NCBI GenBank assembly: GCA_004376105.1
Contig: SOKA01000065.1
Location: 1-58,519, forward strand
DNA length: 58,519 nt
Reading direction: 5' to 3'
DNA from: Dehalococcoidia bacterium
GTDB lineage: Bacteria > Chloroflexota > Dehalococcoidia > Dehalococcoidales > E44-bin46
Below the pieces are notes generated by a model. It saw nothing but the letters and a program-made list of their open reading frames with translations, made no database searches and was not told where the DNA came from. Made by a program: the position numbers and the translations under genes. How positions within the stretch are numbered: position 1 is the first letter of the stretch; each line of letters starts with the position of its first letter. Below, piece after piece: positions 1-7,828 of the stretch.

Positions 1-55
1 CCTGGAAAAGGCGAGCTACTGTCTTGGTTACTTCCTTAGTATCAATAGCTCTCAT
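1..55 (-). CDS. Fumarate hydratase (class I, alpha-type) N-terminus, partial
   Basis: The first 18 codons of a minus-strand gene run off the left edge. They read MRAIDTKEVTKTVARLFQ. An ATG at 55-53 follows an AGAGGAAAG-like ribosome site about 14 bases upstream. The Met-Arg-x-Ile start followed by a Val-rich helix resembles the opening of the alpha subunit of two-subunit class I fumarate hydratases, 4Fe-4S enzymes converting fumarate to malate. It starts 20 bases after the mdh stop, which fits a malate-fumarate operon. The call rests on 18 residues plus context, so it is tentative. Confidence 0.6.
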   Translation of the reverse strand, partial: MRAIDTKEVTKTVARLFQ

Positions 56-75
56 AGTGTTTTCACTTCTTTCCT

Positions 76-1002
76 CTATAGCTTCATAGTCTTCACCAGT
101 TGTTGCACTGCCTTGGCTGAGTTAATTAAGGCTGACTTCTCCTTGGCGGTTAGCTCTAGCTCTATTATTTGCTCAATGCCGTTCCTGCCTAGTTTTACTG
201 GGACGGTGATGACAGTGTCTTTAATCCCATATTCTCCATCTAGGTAAGTAGCGCAGGGCAGGATTTGCTTCTTATCTAAAATTATAGCCTCTACCATTTG
301 GGCAACGGCGGCTGATGGGGCATAAAAGGCACTGCCGGTTTTGAGTAAGCCTACAATTTCGGCTCCACCCCTTATGGTGCGCTCAACCAATTTGTTAATA
401 GTTTCTTGAGGCAGGAGTTTAGTTATCGGGACGCCACAAACTGTAGATAGCCTGGGGATAATCACCATGGCTTCACCATGTTGCCCCAGAACGCAGGCGA
501 ATACGTCTTCTACCGATACATCAAGCTCAGCAGCGATAAAGCTTCTAAATCGGGTAGTATCCAGGACGCCAGATAAGCCAAATACTCTATTTCGTGGAAA
601 CTGACTGACGTGAATAGCTAGATGGGTCATAGCATCTAGTGGGTTAGTAACCATAATGATAATGCAATTTGGTGAGTAGTTCACTACATTGCGGGTAACC
701 TCGGTGACAATGTTCATATTAGCTTGTAATAGCTCATCACGGCTCATGTCTGGTTTTCTAGTCAGGCCTGAGGTAATGACTACCACATCTGAGTTAGCCG
801 TTTCTTGGTAGCTATTAGTTCCGATGATACGGGTATCAGAGCTGAGGATAGGCGCTGACTCGAGAATATCCAAGGCTTTACCTTGAGGTAGACCCTCGAT
901 AATGTCTACCAAGACTATATCAGCATAGCCCCTGTCAGCAATTCGTTGAGCGCAGGTAGCGCCAACATTTCCAGCACCAATAATGCTAATTTTATTAATC
1001 AC
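76..1002 (-). CDS. mdh: Malate dehydrogenase (LDH-like type)
   Basis: This 308-residue NAD-dependent dehydrogenase interconverts malate and oxaloacetate. The Rossmann motif GAGNVG is at residues 9-14 and the NAD-ribose aspartate at 33. Substrate arginines are R82 and R88 in the TRKPDMSRDEL loop and R151, and the catalytic histidine is H175 in GQHGEA. Arg at position 82, where lactate dehydrogenases carry Gln, marks it as a malate enzyme. Length is normal for the LDH-like MDH family. The start is GTG at 1002 behind a G-rich AAAGGGGGGAAAGG site. The fumarase gene follows 20 bases downstream, so the two probably work together in the reductive or partial TCA pathway. No clear promoter was found in the 212 bases upstream. 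Confidence 0.95.
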   Translation of the reverse strand: MINKISIIGAGNVGATCAQRIADRGYADIVLVDIIEGLPQGKALDILESAPILSSDTRIIGTNSYQETANSDVVVITSGLTRKPDMSRDELLQANMNIVTEVTRNVVNYSPNCIIIMVTNPLDAMTHLAIHVSQFPRNRVFGLSGVLDTTRFRSFIAAELDVSVEDVFACVLGQHGEAMVIIPRLSTVCGVPITKLLPQETINKLVERTIRGGAEIVGLLKTGSAFYAPSAAVAQMVEAIILDKKQILPCATYLDGEYGIKDTVITVPVKLGRNGIEQIIELELTAKEKSALINSAKAVQQLVKTMKL

Positions 1003-1214
1003 GCCTTTCCCCCCTTTAATTTTTCAATAGCAGTATCACTTTCAGATTTTGGGTCAGTATCCTCTCAGCAATTTGGCTATATCGCTAGGTTTCGCAGCTA
1101 CAGGCACTCCACATTTCCCATGACTATTGCCAATAAGAAGCAGTAACTTTACTATAGTAGCCGAGGTGAGCTTGCCCGGTAATTGGCCAAGCGTTCTTTA
1201 TTCAGTGGCAGAGT

Positions 1215-2948
1215 TTAATCCCAGCCTTTAAGCTTATAATAATCAGACAGCATCTTATCGAATTCAGATTTTGGAAGGACTTTGCCGCTGTCCTCGAGTT
1301 TTTCTTCAAAAAACCTTTTGGGCAGGGTATCAGCCTCTTTCGTCATGCCCTCACGCAGATTAAACTCCCTAGCCTTATTGGTAATATCTAAGGCCAATTT
1401 CTGTAATCCCTTCTTGTCTAACTCCATTCCCGTGGTGGCATTTATAACCAGTGATATTCTCTCCCAGGGGTACATGTCCCTGAAAAACCGGCAGAGAATC
1501 AGAGAGTCGAAAAGTGTATGCCTATCCTCAAAGTCAAGGACTACCTCCGCTTTGCCTTCGATTTGTTCTGGAGGTATCATTCCCGAAAGCTCTGCCTTAT
1601 AAACGGTCGACCTTAAATGGCATGCTCCTCTATCGCTAATGGCATAGGCTAACCCCATTCCTTTTAAAACCCTGGGCTCATAGCCACCGGGCTCTAGTCC
1701 TTTAACATGGATAGCCAGGTCTTCTAACCCCCACTCTTTGGCAGCGTATCTTACGCCTTCAGCCAGAATAGCTCCAATCCCCTCTTTTCGGGCAATCTTG
1801 TATAGTAGAGCAGCAATGCCATCAACATCGCCATATTCAAGCCTCACGCCGATTGATTTCCTGTGGGAAGCCTCTATGGTGAAGGCGGCAACATTACCAA
1901 ATGTCATTGTATCAATACCTAATCTATCGCATATGTCGTTTAGATAGGCAACCTCTGTAATATCATCAATCATACATAGACCACCTAAAGCATAGGTAGT
2001 CTCAAATTCAGGTCCCTCGATTTTTAACCCTCGATGTCTTCCCTCGATAACCTTTGAGAGGTTTCCGCAAGCCATAAAACATTTCGGGCATGCCTTGGCT
2101 CTGACGTTGCTTTTCTTTTTCAGTGCATCCATAGTTAGGTTTTCCCACTTATCATAGGTTCCCGAAGACCAGTATTTTGTTGGAAAGGCACCAGCTTTGT
2201 TCAGCACCGGTATCATCTGAAGTGTTCCCTCAGTGTAATATTTCTTGACTCCAGGGTCATCTTTGCTCACGGCTCTTAATTCTTCCCAGAGTTTATTAAT
2301 CACATCAGGCTTAGCTACCTGCTTCTTTATATCCCCGTAAAAGGCTATACCCTTTACTTTCTTTGACCCCAGCACAGCTCCAGGCCCAGTCCTACCCAGC
2401 GACCGCCAGTAGTTGTTTTCAATTACAGCAAACTTTACTAATCTCTCCCCGGCTGGCCCGATAACGATAACCCCGGCATCTTTTCTCCCCACTTCATCTC
2501 GAATGGCATCCTCACTTTCATAAGTCTCTTTACCCCAGATATGAGAGGCATCATGAAATTTCACCTTCCTATTGGAAATCTCAAGATAAACAGGCGTCTC
2601 AGAAGCCCCCTTGATTATGATGGCGTCATATCCAGTTCTGCTTAGCGGCTCAGCTACTTTACCTCCGGCATAAGACTCGCTATATATGCCGGTTAGAGGT
2701 GACTTGGTAAATGCTCCAAACCGGCATGACCCATAGACCTTTGTATCTGTAACCGGTCCGGTGGCAAAAATGATTACATTGTCTTCAGACAGGGGGTCGA
2801 GACCTGCTTTTGTATTGTTCAATAAAAGATAGGTACCCAACCCCTTTCCACCCAAAAGTTCTTTATAAACTTCATCATCAATGGGTTCTTCTTCAAATGA
2901 CCTCTGGCTAAGATTAATGTGTAACACTGCATTATGAAAGCCGTCCAC
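1215..2948 (-). CDS. Aldehyde ferredoxin oxidoreductase (tungsten-type)
   Basis: This 577-residue protein belongs to the AOR family, which oxidises aldehydes to carboxylates, or the reverse, with ferredoxin and a tungsto-bispterin cofactor. The N-terminal AOR domain covers about residues 1-205. The 4Fe-4S ligands are C287, C290 and C294 in ACPKCFMACGN, with C486 in LILCRFF as the distal fourth. The GPEFETTYALGG segment near 312-323 fits the family. The loop usually read as DRGADH is DRGACHL here, near 439-445. The start is GTG with GGAGG four bases upstream. It lies 37 bases after an iron-type alcohol dehydrogenase, suggesting an acid-aldehyde-alcohol couple. The true substrate cannot be read from sequence. 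No ferredoxin or tungstate transporter is in the window. Confidence 0.9.
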   Translation of the reverse strand: MDGFHNAVLHINLSQRSFEEEPIDDEVYKELLGGKGLGTYLLLNNTKAGLDPLSEDNVIIFATGPVTDTKVYGSCRFGAFTKSPLTGIYSESYAGGKVAEPLSRTGYDAIIIKGASETPVYLEISNRKVKFHDASHIWGKETYESEDAIRDEVGRKDAGVIVIGPAGERLVKFAVIENNYWRSLGRTGPGAVLGSKKVKGIAFYGDIKKQVAKPDVINKLWEELRAVSKDDPGVKKYYTEGTLQMIPVLNKAGAFPTKYWSSGTYDKWENLTMDALKKKSNVRAKACPKCFMACGNLSKVIEGRHRGLKIEGPEFETTYALGGLCMIDDITEVAYLNDICDRLGIDTMTFGNVAAFTIEASHRKSIGVRLEYGDVDGIAALLYKIARKEGIGAILAEGVRYAAKEWGLEDLAIHVKGLEPGGYEPRVLKGMGLAYAISDRGACHLRSTVYKAELSGMIPPEQIEGKAEVVLDFEDRHTLFDSLILCRFFRDMYPWERISLVINATTGMELDKKGLQKLALDITNKAREFNLREGMTKEADTLPKRFFEEKLEDSGKVLPKSEFDKMLSDYYKLKGWD

Positions 2949-2985
2949 TTTTCCTCCTGCTTTTTAGATATACCATCTCGCTATC

Positions 2986-4140
2986 TTACCAAGCATTTTC
3001 CCAAATGCGCCTAACGTCATCAAGGGTGAGTTTCTTCGGATTCCTAGCTAGGAGCCGAGTAATATCCATGGTAGCTACAGCCATTCCTTCCAAGGCTTCC
3101 TTGGGTACCCCCAGATCCCGTAGGTGGCAGGGAATACCAATATCTGCAATCAGAGCCTTAGTTGCCTCTACTCCTTGCTCTGCTGCCTCTTGAAGAGAGA
3201 GCCCCTGCGTCTCCACCCCCAGCATCTGGGCGACGATGGCATATTTAGGGAGGTTAGCTGGCAGGTTACACTCCGTAACATAGGGTAACAAAAGGCCATT
3301 AGCTACTCCGTGGGGCACGTGAAAGCGTGAACCAAGGGGATAGGCAAGGGCATGAACAGCGGCTACACCAGAGTTCACGAAGGCAATCCCAGCTAAGAGT
3401 GCCCCTTCAGACATATGGTTACGTGCCCCCTTATCTGAGCCATTTTTGACAGCAGTCCTAAGGTTACCTACAATAAGCCGCATCGCCTCAAGGGCTAGAG
3501 CATCGGTAAAATTGTTGGCCACGGTGCCGGTATAGCATTCAATAGCATGGACAAGGGCATCTATTCCAGAGGCCGCGGTGACCTTTGGCGGGCACCTATA
3601 GGTAAGAGTAGGATCCACAAGGGCCAATTGTGCCAGCAGGTAAGGGCTTACTATTGCTATTTTACGCCCTTTCTCCGGGTCGCCGAAAATGGCAATATTA
3701 GTCACCTCGCTCCCCGTTCCAGCTGTGGTAGGCAGCGTGAAAATAGGGATGCCAGGTCCAGGAACCTTATCAATACCGGCATAATCCTGGCCATCTCCAC
3801 CATGAGTTAAAAGGACTGAGAGTCCCTTGGCTGTATCCATGCTTGAGCCCCCACCAATGCCCACCAAGAGGTCGTAACTTTCTTTGCCGAGCTCCTTAGC
3901 TGCCGCATTTAGCCTGGGGTATGTGGGCTCCGGCTCTGCTTCAGAGAAAACATCCACTGCAAGCTTGGCCCTAGATAATTGTTCCTTAACTGGGTCTACT
4001 AGGCCAGCTTTATAAACCCCAGGATCGGTAACAATAAGAGCATGCTTAACTGCTAGCTTATTAGCCTCATCCCCGATGGTATCCAGAGAGCCCACACCAA
4101 AACGAATTTTCCTGGGAAGCATAATCTGATAAATTTCCAT
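2986..4140 (-). CDS. Iron-containing alcohol dehydrogenase
   Basis: This 384-residue group III alcohol dehydrogenase carries the NAD-binding GGGSSMD motif at 96-102 and the TTAGTGSE segment at 138-145. The metal ligands are D194, H198, H263 and H277, all intact. The family reduces aldehydes to alcohols or oxidises alcohols with NAD(P). It is the first gene of a likely two-gene operon with the AOR and has its own promoter. The start is ATG with GGGAGG nine bases upstream. Substrate range is unknown; 1,3-propanediol or butanol-type dehydrogenases and lactaldehyde reductases share these motifs. Confidence 0.93.
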   Translation of the reverse strand: MEIYQIMLPRKIRFGVGSLDTIGDEANKLAVKHALIVTDPGVYKAGLVDPVKEQLSRAKLAVDVFSEAEPEPTYPRLNAAAKELGKESYDLLVGIGGGSSMDTAKGLSVLLTHGGDGQDYAGIDKVPGPGIPIFTLPTTAGTGSEVTNIAIFGDPEKGRKIAIVSPYLLAQLALVDPTLTYRCPPKVTAASGIDALVHAIECYTGTVANNFTDALALEAMRLIVGNLRTAVKNGSDKGARNHMSEGALLAGIAFVNSGVAAVHALAYPLGSRFHVPHGVANGLLLPYVTECNLPANLPKYAIVAQMLGVETQGLSLQEAAEQGVEATKALIADIGIPCHLRDLGVPKEALEGMAVATMDITRLLARNPKKLTLDDVRRIWENAW

Positions 4141-4177
4141 AAGCTATAACCTCCCTTGATGCTATTTCCATGGACTA

Positions 4178-4206
4178 CTTATAGCATTTTTTAGGGAGGG
4201 GGTCAA
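4178..4206 (-). promoter_or_regulatory. Predicted sigma-70-type promoter of the ADH-AOR operon
   Basis: On the minus strand TTGACC (4206-4201) and TATAAG (4183-4178) are separated by exactly 17 bases. The predicted start near 4171 gives a leader of about 31 bases before the ADH start codon. Confidence 0.6.
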
Positions 4207-4427
4207 TAATACTTAATATCCCCGTCTAAGTCTACATAGGCTAGCTTTTGCTTTTATTTAATGTGATTGCTATTATTACTATTGGCAAGCGAGCGTGAAA
4301 AGTTTTGGGGCATTTTATTGCCTGGATGATAGAGCACAGCTTCAGGCTGAGAGGACTGGTGGCGTCACTTATCCCCGGTGCTTTTGAGAATAAGCAATTT
4401 TTTGCTCTATTGAGGTTGACATAAATC

Positions 4428-5192
4428 ATGCTTAGCAGAATGGTTACCCTTGAAGTAGAGGGCTTAAAGATTTTAGGTCAGCTTTATCTACCCGGTGAGG
4501 GTGACCAGACCCCATACCCTACTGTTTGCGTTTGTCACGGTATCCCGGCTAAGAGCCCCGACCCTAGTGATAGAGGCTATCCCCTGCTGGCGGAAAGGAT
4601 TTGCCGTAAAGGCTTGGCAGTATTAATTTTTAACTTCAGAGGGACTGGGGCTAGTAATGGTAATCTTGATATTTTAGGCTGGACTAGAGACCTGAAGGCG
4701 GTCATTGATTATTTATGGGCTTTGCCTGAGGTGGATAGGTCTCATCTGTCGTTACTTGGCTTTAGCGGCGGGGCTACAGTCTCAGTATATGTGGCGGCAC
4801 AAGATAAGAGGGTATTATTTGTTGTAACCTGTGCCTGCCCAGCAGAATTTAGCTTCCTTACTGAGGTTGATGAACCACAGTCTGTTATCAACCACTTTCG
4901 CGGCATTGGTGCAATTAGGGATAAGGATTTTCCCTATTCTGTGGAAGACTGGCTTAGTGGCTTCAGGTTGGTTAGCCCTATTAAACATGTAGCTGAGATT
5001 GCCCCTAGGCCTTTATTGCTGGTGCATGGCAGTAAAGATGAGGTAGTGGATGTAAGCCATGCCTATAAGCTATATGCTAGAGCAGGGGAGCCTAAGCAGA
5101 TAATCATAGTTGATGGAGCTGGACATAGGCTAAGGCAGAATGACGGGGCGATGGCTATTATTATCGACTGGCTGAAATCTCAGTTACTATAG
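4428..5192 (+). CDS. Alpha/beta hydrolase (serine esterase/peptidase-like)
   Basis: This 254-residue cytosolic hydrolase has the full triad: Ser113 in the GFSGG nucleophile elbow, Asp204 in HGSKDEVV and His233 in GAGHR. The oxyanion region is CHGIPAKSPDP near residue 36. It resembles the dienelactone hydrolase/S9-like group that cleaves esters or small amides. No signal peptide is present. The first ATG was kept because GAGG lies about 12 bases upstream, while the Met at residue 5 has no ribosome site. It precedes purF by 75 bases, but purF has its own promoter. Substrate is not predictable. Confidence 0.85.
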   Translation: MLSRMVTLEVEGLKILGQLYLPGEGDQTPYPTVCVCHGIPAKSPDPSDRGYPLLAERICRKGLAVLIFNFRGTGASNGNLDILGWTRDLKAVIDYLWALPEVDRSHLSLLGFSGGATVSVYVAAQDKRVLFVVTCACPAEFSFLTEVDEPQSVINHFRGIGAIRDKDFPYSVEDWLSGFRLVSPIKHVAEIAPRPLLLVHGSKDEVVDVSHAYKLYARAGEPKQIIIVDGAGHRLRQNDGAMAIIIDWLKSQLL

Positions 5193-5193
5193 A

Positions 5194-5223
5194 TTGACCT
5201 ATAAGTAGAAAATGGTTTATAAT
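5194..5223 (+). promoter_or_regulatory. Predicted promoter of the purF-purM-purH operon
   Basis: TTGACC at 5194-5199 and TATAAT at 5218-5223 are 18 bases apart. The expected start near 5230 leaves about 38 bases before purF. No purine riboswitch or clear PurR-like dyad was seen in this short leader. Confidence 0.6.
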
Positions 5224-5267
5224 TTATAAAACAGAGTTAGTCGAGGTGAATTGAGAGGCAGATAAAG

Positions 5268-6668
5268 TTGCACGAGTCTTGCGGTGTTTTTGGCGTTTAT
5301 GCCCCTAATGAGGATGTAGCTCGACTTACCTTTTTTGGTTTATTTGCTCTTCAGCATCGTGGTCAAGAGAGTGCTGGTATTGCCACCACTGATGGCAAAA
5401 GGCTCCAGGTTTATGCCAAGATGGGGTTGGTATCCCAGGTGTTCAGCGAGGATTCGTTAAGTCAGCTCACTGGGGATATTGCTATTGGTCATAACCGCTA
5501 CTCCACTAGAGGTTCCAGCCGGGTAACCAATGTCCAGCCTATTGTAGTGGGCAAAGGCTCAAATACTATCGCCATAGCCCATAATGGAAATATCATTAAT
5601 GCTGAGCACCTTTGTGCAGAACTCTCTGACCAGGGCTATACTTTTAAGACTTCCACAGATACTGAGGTTATTGCTAACCTCATTCTCTCTTCCCCTGAGA
5701 AAGAGTGGGTGAACAAGATAAGGTATGCCATGCATCGTCTTCAGGGGGTATATTCTCTAGTAATTATGACTAATCACACTTTGTTTGCCGTTCGTGACCC
5801 TTTTGGTGTGCGCCCATTATGTCTGGGGGCTATTGACAACGGCTGGGTTGTAGCCTCAGAAAGCTGTGCCCTTGACCATATTGGAGCCAGCTTTGTCAGG
5901 GAGATTGAGCCGGGCGAGATAGTTTCTATTAATGAGAACGGTGTTGATAGCTATCGGGAAGAGGTTGGCAGAAGGGCGCTGTGCATCTTTGAGTATATCT
6001 ACTTTGCTCGCCCCGATAGTGTGATTAATGGTCGACTCCTCTACCCAGCACGACAGGCTATGGGAGCAGGTTTAGTTGAGGAATACCCGGTAGATGCTGA
6101 TTTGGTTATGGGCGTGCCTGATTCAGCTACAGCTGCCGGTGCTGGTTATGCCTTCAAGTCAGGTATACCTTTGGGTGAGGGATTAATTAGGAACCGCTAT
6201 GTAGGACGTACCTTTATTGAGCCTGACCAGCGAATTAGGGACCTCGGTGTTAAACTAAAGTTTAATCCCCTCCCCCAGATGCTGGATGGCAAGCGGGTGG
6301 TGGTGATCGATGATAGCATTGTTCGTGGAACCACTACTCCTGAGGTAGTAAGGTTGCTGAAGAAGGCGGGGGCTAAAGAGGTGCATATGCGTATCTGCGC
6401 TCCACCCCTCCGCTATCCCTGTTTCTTTGGTGTGGATATGGCTACCTACCGGGAGTTAATTGCCGCTCACAAAACTATAGCCGAGGTTAGGGACTTTATC
6501 GGTGCTGATTCGTTGGGCTATTTGAGCATTGATGGACTGATTAAAGCTGTGGCTTTGCCTAAGAATATTTTTTGTATGGCTTGTTTCACTGGTGACTACC
6601 CCATACCGGTTCAGCTTGAAATGGAAAAACTAGCACTGGAGACTATGCCGCCCGGACCTTCAAAATAG
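5268..6668 (+). CDS. purF: Amidophosphoribosyltransferase
   Basis: This 466-residue enzyme makes 5-phosphoribosylamine from PRPP and glutamine, the first committed step of purine synthesis. Cys5 (MHESCGVFG) becomes the N-terminal nucleophile after a short propeptide is removed. The phosphoribosyltransferase loop is VVVIDDSIVRGTTT. Four cysteines match the 4Fe-4S ligands of the Bacillus-type enzyme: one in ALCIFEYIYFARPDS, one in RYPCFFGVD and a CxxC in FCMACFTG. The start is TTG with AGAGG upstream, fixed by the required position of Cys5. It leads the purF-purM-purH operon. Confidence 0.96.
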   Translation: MHESCGVFGVYAPNEDVARLTFFGLFALQHRGQESAGIATTDGKRLQVYAKMGLVSQVFSEDSLSQLTGDIAIGHNRYSTRGSSRVTNVQPIVVGKGSNTIAIAHNGNIINAEHLCAELSDQGYTFKTSTDTEVIANLILSSPEKEWVNKIRYAMHRLQGVYSLVIMTNHTLFAVRDPFGVRPLCLGAIDNGWVVASESCALDHIGASFVREIEPGEIVSINENGVDSYREEVGRRALCIFEYIYFARPDSVINGRLLYPARQAMGAGLVEEYPVDADLVMGVPDSATAAGAGYAFKSGIPLGEGLIRNRYVGRTFIEPDQRIRDLGVKLKFNPLPQMLDGKRVVVIDDSIVRGTTTPEVVRLLKKAGAKEVHMRICAPPLRYPCFFGVDMATYRELIAAHKTIAEVRDFIGADSLGYLSIDGLIKAVALPKNIFCMACFTGDYPIPVQLEMEKLALETMPPGPSK

Positions 6669-6700
6669 TCAGTTGTTAATCTGCTTGGGAGGTAGAGCCA

Positions 6701-7708
6701 ATTAAAGAGACCTATGCTGCGGCTGGCGTTAATATTGATGTTGCTGCTAAAGTCAAAGAGCTGATTGGAGAGCATGCCCGGTCTACCCTTCGTCCTGAGG
6801 TGTTGACTGGCGTCGGGTTCTTTGGCGGGCTTTTTGAAGTTAAAGGGTTTAAGCAGCCAGTTCTGGTGTCTAGCGTTGATGGCGTCGGCACCAAGCTGAA
6901 GATTGCTTCGGCTTTAGCCAAACACAATACCATTGGCATTGATATAGTTAATCACTGTGTTAATGACATACTTACCTGCGGCGCTGAGCCGCTCTTTTTT
7001 TTGGACTACATTGCTACGGGCAAGCTGGTGCCAGAGCAGGTGGAGGCTATTGCTCAGGGTTTAGCCAGTGCTTGCCACGAGATTGGCTGTGCTCTTATTG
7101 GGGGTGAAACAGCAGAGATGCCTGGACTATATGCTGGGGAGGATTATGACCTGGTAGGTTTTATAATTGGTGTAGTGGAGAAGGAGAGGATTATCATGGG
7201 GAAGACGATTGTGGTTGGTGATACCATTATCGGCTTACCCTCAAGCGGATTGCATACCAACGGTTATTCTCTGGTGCGCAAGATTTTTGGTGAAACTAAA
7301 TCGGCGTTAGATGCTTATTACCCTGAGCTAGGTCGAACCCTGGGCGATGAGCTTCTGGAGCCCCACCGGTGCTACTATCATCAGTTAAAGCCATTGCTGC
7401 CTCTTATTAAGGGTATGGCCCATATTACCGGTGGTGGCTTGATTAATAATGTGCCCAGGATTCTACCTCAGGGTATGGCGGCAAAATTTAATGGTCGGGC
7501 GTGGGCTATACCACCTATTTTCCAGCTTATTCAACAGCGGGGTAACGTGGCTCGAAACGAGATGTATCGTGTATTTAATATGGGTATCGGTATGGTGGTT
7601 ATCTGTTCCCCCAGCGATATTGACCAGTTCACTAAAGCACTACCTGAGGCTAAGGTTATCGGCGAAGTGGTGAAGCAGAAGGGAGAGGCTAGAGTAGTCA
7701 TCGATTAG
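6701..7708 (+). CDS. purM: Phosphoribosylformylglycinamidine cyclo-ligase, ATT start
   Basis: This AIR synthetase of 335 residues closes the imidazole ring in purine synthesis. The conserved N-terminus (KETYAAAGVNID) begins directly after an ATT codon at 6701. GGGAGG lies at 6687-6692, eight bases upstream. The frame is closed by TAA at 6677, and no ATG, GTG or TTG occurs between that stop and 6701. The next canonical candidates (GTG 6797, TTG 6800) would remove about 32 conserved residues and have no ribosome site. Later motifs are VDGVGTK, NHCVNDILTCGAEPLFFLDY and GGETAEMPG. It lies 32 bases after purF. No purN follows, although purM and purN are often adjacent. Confidence 0.93.
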   Translation: MKETYAAAGVNIDVAAKVKELIGEHARSTLRPEVLTGVGFFGGLFEVKGFKQPVLVSSVDGVGTKLKIASALAKHNTIGIDIVNHCVNDILTCGAEPLFFLDYIATGKLVPEQVEAIAQGLASACHEIGCALIGGETAEMPGLYAGEDYDLVGFIIGVVEKERIIMGKTIVVGDTIIGLPSSGLHTNGYSLVRKIFGETKSALDAYYPELGRTLGDELLEPHRCYYHQLKPLLPLIKGMAHITGGGLINNVPRILPQGMAAKFNGRAWAIPPIFQLIQQRGNVARNEMYRVFNMGIGMVVICSPSDIDQFTKALPEAKVIGEVVKQKGEARVVID

Positions 7709-7743
7709 AAATAATTTATCAGGGTGGTATGAAGGGGCGTTAG

Positions 7744-7807
7744 CTCCTTCAATAATAATCTCCCCCTCTCCTTTCAAGGAGTGGGGGAAACAGGGGGTGA
7801 GGTTGAA
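7744..7807 (-). repeat. Dispersed palindromic repeat, copy C
   Basis: Read on the minus strand, this stretch has AACCTCACCCCCT followed by a C-rich/G-rich inverted repeat (CTCCTTGAAAGGAG core). That matches the layout of copies at about 16782 and 42370. It fills most of the 120-base gap between purM and purH. It overlaps the upstream extension of the purH reading frame but not the preferred purH start. Confidence 0.5.
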
Positions 7808-7828
7808 AATGAGGAAACGGAGGTATTT

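Noticed and set aside
1003..1214. Promoter or RNA element upstream of mdh
   Set aside because: No convincing -35/-10 pair or stable hairpin was found; nothing can be supported.
4241..4429. 62-codon minus-strand frame between the ADH and hydrolase genes
   Set aside because: No ribosome site, no domain; it occupies a divergent promoter region.
5193..5267. Purine riboswitch before purF
   Set aside because: The leader after the predicted start is about 38 bases, too short for the aptamer.
7781..7828. 16-codon N-terminal extension of purH
   Set aside because: It lies in and beside a repeat; the ATG at 7829 has a good ribosome site and fits the family start.
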